Assembly: GCF_014268585.2 (NCBI RefSeq)
Contig: NZ_CP077092.1
Coordinates: forward strand, 5,241,001-5,305,000
From: Pseudomonas iranensis
GTDB taxonomy: Bacteria; Pseudomonadota; Gammaproteobacteria; Pseudomonadales; Pseudomonadaceae
Direction: 5' to 3'
DNA length: 64,000 nucleotides
Shown in pieces: positions 56,743 through 64,000 of this stretch (within the stretch, counting starts at the first letter, position 1; each line of letters opens with the position of its first letter). The position numbers and the translations under genes were made by a program. Below the pieces are notes generated by a model, which ran no database searches, had not been told where the DNA came from, and worked only from the letters and a program-made list of their open reading frames with translations.

Positions 56743-56810
56743 CCTTCGCGAGCAGGCTCGCTCCCACAGTTGGAATGCGTTCCCCTGTGGGAGCGAGCCT
56801 GCTCGAAGGC
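56743..56810. repeat. Pair of REPs between mksB and the MCE gene
   Basis: TTCGCGAGCAGGCTCGCTCC at the left and CTGTGGGAGCGAGCCTGCTC at the right, CCCACA ends facing inward. The right copy is cut short after CTGCTCGAAGG. Confidence 0.88.
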
Positions 56811-56826
56811 TATTCGACAGGCGCCA

Positions 56827-59130
56827 CTACTTACCGAGCTGAATCTTCGGCGCCCAGGTCAGCCATTCATCCTCGAACTTGTCGAACAACGGGAACGTCT
56901 GCTCGGCCCGAGCCGGATTGCCCATGCGTTCACCGTCCGGGGTGGCGAAGGCAATCCCGCCCTGAATCAGTGTCTCCAGCGACTCGGTGCGCACCGTCAC
57001 GCCTTTGAACAACCCATAATCGAAGCCCACGCCGCTGGTGTTCCAGAAGCGGCTGCCGCTACGCACCAGTGGCGCGTACTTCGGCTCGATCAGGATGTGC
57101 ACCAACACACGGTCAGCTGTCTGGCCCAATTCATAACCGGTCACCTTTCCGACGGTGATCTCACGGTAGGTCACTGGTACGCCAGGCTTAAGCGAACCAC
57201 GACGTGCGGCGCTCAACACCAGACTCAGACCCGCTTCTTGCTTGGTGACTTCCGGCGCCTCGGCCAAGGCAACGAAGTTCTTCTGCGGGCCGAGATTCTT
57301 TGCCGCCGGCTGGACTTCGATGTATTTACCGGTGACCAGCGTTTCCAGATTCTGCGTCTTGATCAGGCCCAGTTCCGGCTTGACCACCCAGAACTGACTG
57401 CCGACCCGGGCGATCTTTTCCGGTACTTCGGTGATGCGTGCGGTGAGGATTACCGACTGCATGTCATCGGTCAGATCGACGCTTTCAATCTTGCCGACAT
57501 CCAGCCCCTTGAAACGTACCGGTGTACCGCTGCTCAAGCCGTCAGCGCGATCAACCTTGATCGTCACTACCGCGCCTTTCTTGTTCGCCTCATCGTGGTC
57601 GGCGAACAGACGGAAGCGCGGTATGCGTTTCTTCAACGGCGCATTGGCTTGCGGCGTTTCGAACGCGATACCGCCGGCCATCAGGGTTTGCAAAGATTCA
57701 CTCTTGACCTGAATGCCGCCGGTCAAGCCACCCGTGAGGGTAATGCCGCTGACATTCCAGAAACGCGTCGAGGCGTTGACCAGGTTTTCGTATTCCTTCT
57801 CGATGTGCACGCCGATGACCAGCTGCTTCTTGGTTCGGGAGAACTGGTAGCTCTGCACCGAACCGACCTTGACCTGCTTGTACAGAATAGGACTGCCGAC
57901 ATCGATCGAACCCAGCGAATCGGTAAACAACACCAGATGCAGGCCCGGCGAACGCAGATCCAGCGGCGGTGCTTTCGGTCGCGCCTCGAATTCGCGTTTC
58001 GGCGCAGCGCCTTTGTCGCCCGGACGCACGGCGATGTAGTTACCTTTCACCAGCGCTTCCAGGCCGGTAATACCCGCCAGGGAAATCGACGGTTTGACCA
58101 CCCAGAACTGCGTGCCCTCAACCAGATAGTCTTCGGCCAACGGATCAAGGGTCAGCTCGGCGGTTGCACTGTTCAGGTCCGGATCGACTTTGAGCGCTTT
58201 CAGGTTGCCGACCTGAATGCCTTTGTACATCACCGGTGTGCGACCGGCCTGCAGGCCCTCGAAATCGCTGAGCTTGACCTTCACGCGAATTCCGGCAGCG
58301 GCGGCGTCGAAGTCTTCATAGAGACGGAACGGCAGGCTCGGATCGGTCGCTGGGCTGTCCTTGCGATTCTCCGGCGTGGCGAAGGCGATACCACCGGCGA
58401 CGATGCTGGCCAGGGATTCGCTACGGACTTTCACGCCGGACAGGTTGGCGTCGATGCTGATGCCGCTGGCGTTCCAGAAACGTGTGTGTTTGCGCACCAG
58501 TTTGGCGTAGGTCGGCTCGATGAACACCTTCAGTTCAACGGTGCTCTGATCCTCGGAAAGCACGTAGCTTTTGACCTGACCGACCTTGATCTGCTTGTAG
58601 AACACCGGGCTGCCGCGATTCAGCGAGCCGAGGCGATCGGCCTTGATGGTCAGGTGCAGACCGGGCTTGGCGTCAGACAGTGGCGGCTCTTCGGCCAAAG
58701 CCTTGAACTTGCGAACCGGCTCGCCTTCACCGGGACTGATCGCGACATAGTTACCCGAGACCAGCGTTTCCAGACCAGTGATACCGGCCAGGGTCACGCT
58801 CGGTTTGACCAGCCAGAACCGCGTGCTGGTCTTCAGGTACTGTTCCACGTCCTTGTTCATTTCGATGGTCGCGATCACCCCTTTCGAGTTGCCTTCATCG
58901 TCGAGCTTGAGCGTCTTGACCTTGCCGACCGGCATGCCTTTGTAGACCACTTCGGTCTTGTTGGCCTGGATGCCTTCGCCGCTTTCGAAGCGCACCTGAA
59001 TCTCTATACCGGTCTCGGAATAAGCACGCCAGCCGAGCCAGCCGCCGATGATCAGCGCGATCAGAGGCAGCACCCAAATGGCCGACCAGTTCGAAGCCGG
59101 TCGGGTTTTCGCTACAGGCAAATCAGTCAT
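56827..59130 (-). CDS. MCE-family lipid-transport tunnel protein, LetB/PqiB type with six MCE domains
   Basis: A 767-residue periplasmic protein anchored by one N-terminal span (WSAIWVLPLIALIIGGWLGW, about residues 17-36). I count six MCE domains of about 110 residues; alternate ones share GITGLETLVSGNYVAI / GITGLEALVKGNYIAV and the others SESLASIVAGGIAF / TESLETLIQGGIAF. Stacked MCE rings form a tunnel for phospholipids between inner and outer membranes. E. coli PqiB has three and LetB seven. It overlaps the preceding PqiA-like gene by eight bases on the minus strand. Confidence 0.92.
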   Translation of the reverse strand: MTDLPVAKTRPASNWSAIWVLPLIALIIGGWLGWRAYSETGIEIQVRFESGEGIQANKTEVVYKGMPVGKVKTLKLDDEGNSKGVIATIEMNKDVEQYLKTSTRFWLVKPSVTLAGITGLETLVSGNYVAISPGEGEPVRKFKALAEEPPLSDAKPGLHLTIKADRLGSLNRGSPVFYKQIKVGQVKSYVLSEDQSTVELKVFIEPTYAKLVRKHTRFWNASGISIDANLSGVKVRSESLASIVAGGIAFATPENRKDSPATDPSLPFRLYEDFDAAAAGIRVKVKLSDFEGLQAGRTPVMYKGIQVGNLKALKVDPDLNSATAELTLDPLAEDYLVEGTQFWVVKPSISLAGITGLEALVKGNYIAVRPGDKGAAPKREFEARPKAPPLDLRSPGLHLVLFTDSLGSIDVGSPILYKQVKVGSVQSYQFSRTKKQLVIGVHIEKEYENLVNASTRFWNVSGITLTGGLTGGIQVKSESLQTLMAGGIAFETPQANAPLKKRIPRFRLFADHDEANKKGAVVTIKVDRADGLSSGTPVRFKGLDVGKIESVDLTDDMQSVILTARITEVPEKIARVGSQFWVVKPELGLIKTQNLETLVTGKYIEVQPAAKNLGPQKNFVALAEAPEVTKQEAGLSLVLSAARRGSLKPGVPVTYREITVGKVTGYELGQTADRVLVHILIEPKYAPLVRSGSRFWNTSGVGFDYGLFKGVTVRTESLETLIQGGIAFATPDGERMGNPARAEQTFPLFDKFEDEWLTWAPKIQLGK

Positions 59131-59746
59131 GGTCGTCGTCCGACTCCGTGTTATCCCAAATCAGTCGGGGATCGAAAGTTACTGCGGCGAGCATCGTCAG
59201 AATCACCACAGAGGCGAAGGCAACGGCGCCCAGATTGGCTTCGACACTGGCTATACGGCCGAAGTTGACGACCGCCACGAGAATGGCGATCACAAAAATA
59301 TCGAGCATCGACCAGCGGCCAATGAATTCGATGAAACGGTACATCCAGATACGCTGACGGGCCGACAATGGCTGCCGGCGCTGCACGGAAAACAGCAACA
59401 ACGCGATGCCGACCAGTTTGAACGTGGGCACCAGAATACTGGCGATGAACACCACGCTCGCGATTGGAATCATGCCGTGCTGCACCAGTTCAATCACCCC
59501 GGACATGATGGTGCTCGGCTCACCCTGGCCCAAAGAGCTGACCGTCATGATCGGCAAGACATTCGCCGGAATATAGATAATGGCCGCCGTGATCAACAGC
59601 GCCCAGGTGCGGGTCAGGCTGTTGGGGCGGCGAGCGTGCACCTGCGCGCCGCAGCGGGTACAGCTTTGCTCGTCGACGTCAGCTTCCTGCTTGTTCAGTT
59701 CGTGGCATTCGGTGCACACCAGAATGCCCGCATCAATCGCCCGCAT
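59123..59746 (-). CDS. PqiA/LetA half-protein 2
   Basis: A 207-residue inner-membrane protein with four hydrophobic segments. The N-terminus has a zinc-ribbon-like pair LVCTECHELN (CxxC) and SCTRCGAQVHAR (CxxC). The PqiA signature is IYIPANVLPIMTVSSLGQGE, followed by FIGRWSMLDIFVIAILVAVV. The second of two in-frame ATGs is used because the AGGAG site lies about nine bases before it (the other start is six bases upstream). It pairs with the gene upstream, and together they equal the two halves of E. coli LetA or PqiA. Confidence 0.9.
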   Translation of the reverse strand: MRAIDAGILVCTECHELNKQEADVDEQSCTRCGAQVHARRPNSLTRTWALLITAAIIYIPANVLPIMTVSSLGQGEPSTIMSGVIELVQHGMIPIASVVFIASILVPTFKLVGIALLLFSVQRRQPLSARQRIWMYRFIEFIGRWSMLDIFVIAILVAVVNFGRIASVEANLGAVAFASVVILTMLAAVTFDPRLIWDNTESDDDHD

Positions 59747-60392
59747 GGGCATCCTCTCCTGATAATGCCTGCCAGATCTGATGCGGTGACATCACCACCT
59801 CCAGCCAGACTTGTACCAACAACAAGCCAATGAAACATGCCAGCCCGAGGCCGACGGTGATTGCTGCCATATCCGCCAGCTTCACGATCGCGACAAGGAC
59901 GCCCATGAGGTAGACCTCGAGCATGCCCCAGTCTCTGAGGTGGTGGTAAATACGATAGAGCAGCAAACCGTAGCTTCGGCCGACATCGAAACGAATCGTC
60001 AGTAACACGAACAGCTGGCACAGCAACTTGAGCAACGGTATCGCCATACTGCAGAGGAAGACGACAATCGACACTCCTTGCATGTCGGTATTGAACAGAC
60101 CGACCACGCCACTCCAGACAGTATCCTGCGAAGATTGCCCGAGGATATTGAGTTGCATGATGGGTAAAAAGTTTGCCGGTACGTAAAGTAATAACGCGGC
60201 GATTACCAGGGCGAGGCTGCGCTGCACCACGTTATGGCGGTGGGCGTACAACTCATAACCACAACGCGGGCATAGGGCCTTTTCACCATGGGCAAGTGTC
60301 GGCTTGCGCATCAGCAAGTCGCACTCGTGGCAGGCTATCAAGTCTTCCAGCGGTAAATCTGACAGCCCGGGGGCGTCAACCGATTCTGACAT
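59733..60392 (-). CDS. PqiA/LetA half-protein 1
   Basis: A 219-residue inner-membrane protein. It begins with a cytoplasmic zinc-ribbon-like ACHECDLLM and LCPRCGYELYAHR, then four spans with LYVPANFLPIMQLNILGQSS and HLRDWGMLEVYLMGVLVAIV, which is homologous to the neighbouring half. It is the first gene of a three-gene minus-strand operon (half 1, half 2, MCE tunnel) that starts about 150 bases beyond the 5S rRNA. Such systems move phospholipids across the envelope. Confidence 0.91.
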   Translation of the reverse strand: MSESVDAPGLSDLPLEDLIACHECDLLMRKPTLAHGEKALCPRCGYELYAHRHNVVQRSLALVIAALLLYVPANFLPIMQLNILGQSSQDTVWSGVVGLFNTDMQGVSIVVFLCSMAIPLLKLLCQLFVLLTIRFDVGRSYGLLLYRIYHHLRDWGMLEVYLMGVLVAIVKLADMAAITVGLGLACFIGLLLVQVWLEVVMSPHQIWQALSGEDAHAGD

Positions 60393-60493
60393 ACAGGCTC
60401 TGACTCCGATAAAGATGGGGCTATTCTAGTGTTCTGATTCGAAAATAACTGTGCAATTTTGTTCGCCATAGCGCTGAAAACTTTCTCGCAGGC

Positions 60494-60530
60494 AAAACAA
60501 AACCCCAACTGCTTTCGCAATTGGGGTTTC
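60494..60530 (-). terminator. Terminator of the rRNA operon
   Basis: On the minus strand AAACCCCAATTGC / GCAGTTGGGGTTT (one mismatch) is followed by a T-rich TGTTTTG. It lies about 10 bases after the 5S gene. Confidence 0.85.
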
Positions 60531-60540
60531 GGAATTTAAT

Positions 60541-60655
60541 CTTGACGATGACCTACTCTCACATGGGGAAACCCCACACTACCATCGGCGATGCATCGTT
60601 TCACTGCTGAGTTCGGGATGGGATCAGGTGGTTCCAACGCTCTATGGTCGTCAAG
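60541..60655 (-). rRNA. rrf: 5S ribosomal RNA
   Basis: Read on the minus strand it begins CTTGACGACCATAGAGCGTT and ends GAGTAGGTCATCGTCAAG, with the self-complementary ends of helix I. The inner GAACCACCTGATCCCATCCC is highly conserved in 5S RNA. The ends may be off by a few bases. Confidence 0.97.
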
Positions 60656-60805
60656 AAATTCGGGTACTGACTCGTGACCAGATGGTCTCGCTTCAGCAAA
60701 TTGGGTATGTGACAGCTGGTGTTTGTGCGTTTCGAACTTTCGGTTCGTTTCGTCTTCACACACCGCAATCTGGCCTTTCGACGCAAATTGCTTGGGTGTT
60801 ATATG

Positions 60806-63696
<2,891 letters not shown>

Positions 63697-63943
63697 ATAT
63701 AACCCCAAGCAATCTGGTTATACTGTGAAGACGACATTCGCCGAAAATTCGAATTTCTCAACTAAGAGAACTCACAAATTTTACCTTAGCCTGATCCGTT
63801 ACCAGTGAAAGTAACGTTCAGTCTATCTTTCTATCACATACCCAAATTTTTAAAGAACGATCTAGTCAAAGACTAGAAATCAACATTCATCACCATACCG
63901 GTGGAATGCTCATTTCTAAGCTTTCAAACTTCAGAAGCAGTAG
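63697..63943 (-). promoter_or_regulatory. rRNA spacer (tRNA-Ala to 23S) with boxA-like site
   Basis: This spacer lies between tRNA-Ala and the 23S gene. On the minus strand GTTCTTTAAAAATTTGGG (63841-63858) resembles the boxA antitermination sequence of Pseudomonas rRNA spacers. GGTTATATGGTCAAG near 63690-63705 is the complement of the 3' flank of the 23S gene and would pair with it in the 23S processing stem. Confidence 0.7.
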
Positions 63944-64000
63944 TGGTGGAGCCAAGCGGGATCGAACCGCTGACCTCCTGCGTGCAAGGCAGGCGCTCTC
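63944..64000 (-). tRNA. tRNA-Ala (anticodon TGC), cut by the window edge
   Basis: The 3' part is visible on the minus strand: encoded CCA, acceptor strand GGCTCCA, T-arm GGTTCGATCCC and anticodon loop with TGC in CCTTGCACG. The 5' end lies beyond position 64000. tRNA-Ile and 16S rRNA are expected next. Confidence 0.95.

Noticed and set aside
53933..56767. Open frame of 944 codons antisense to mksB
   Set aside because: It is a shadow of mksB on the other strand; the product is Gln/Val/Leu-rich without any motif, and the mksB frame has clear Walker motifs.
56725..59268. Open frame of 847 codons antisense to the MCE gene
   Set aside because: The MCE repeats on the minus strand are unambiguous; the plus-strand product has no recognisable domain and begins in a REP.

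Overview
The window is chromosomal DNA of a Pseudomonas of the fluorescens group (inference). It is GC-rich. The genes from mqo through hpt-upp-uraA, hemH, phrB, pagL, murI-moeB-prmC-prfA-hemA, lolB-ispE, prs-rplY-pth-ychF, carbonic anhydrase, rimI, mksFEB and an rRNA operon follow the order I remember for the PA4640-PA4690 part of P. aeruginosa PAO1. The many REP/REPIN repeats built on GTGGGAGCGAGC are typical of P. fluorescens relatives.

Layout: 0.7-8.1 kb holds core metabolism (malate oxidation, purine and pyrimidine salvage, haem synthesis). 8.2-18.0 kb holds two adjacent transcription units that look light- or photo-oxidation-responsive. Both are preceded by TGTACA operators, and the second encodes a MerR-family repressor of class II LitR type, DNA photolyase, and a tightly overlapping set of lipid-modification-like genes (NTF2-like, SDR, FAD amine-oxidase-like, DUF1365, Cfa-type methyltransferase, DUF2878). 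18.5-31 kb is a dense core block (pagL; the hemA-prfA-prmC-moeB-murI operon; a TPR lipoprotein with lolB and ispE; tRNA-Gln; prs; rplY; pth; ychF).

31-47 kb is more variable: a fosmidomycin-type exporter, a chemoreceptor, then tRNA-Met followed by a small accessory patch (SymE-like toxin, XRE regulator, a colicin-DNase-type bacteriocin gene broken by two single-base deletions, and two different Im9-like immunity genes). After it come gamma-glutamyltransferase, a LysE exporter, a flavin reductase, a BdlA-like PAS chemoreceptor, two transporters and a MntA-HepT toxin-antitoxin pair. 47-60.4 kb holds an unknown secreted protein, a SET-domain protein, beta-carbonic anhydrase, rimI, the MksFEB condensin, and a LetAB/Pqi-like lipid transport operon with six MCE domains. 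The window ends in an rRNA operon on the minus strand (tRNA-Ala, 23S, 5S); its 16S end lies beyond the right edge.

The most interesting loci are the LitR-controlled light/lipid cluster (8.2-18.0 kb) and the split bacteriocin with tandem immunity genes (36.4-38.2 kb). No insertion sequence, prophage or CRISPR array was seen. All functional calls come from reading motifs and family resemblance; no database search was run.
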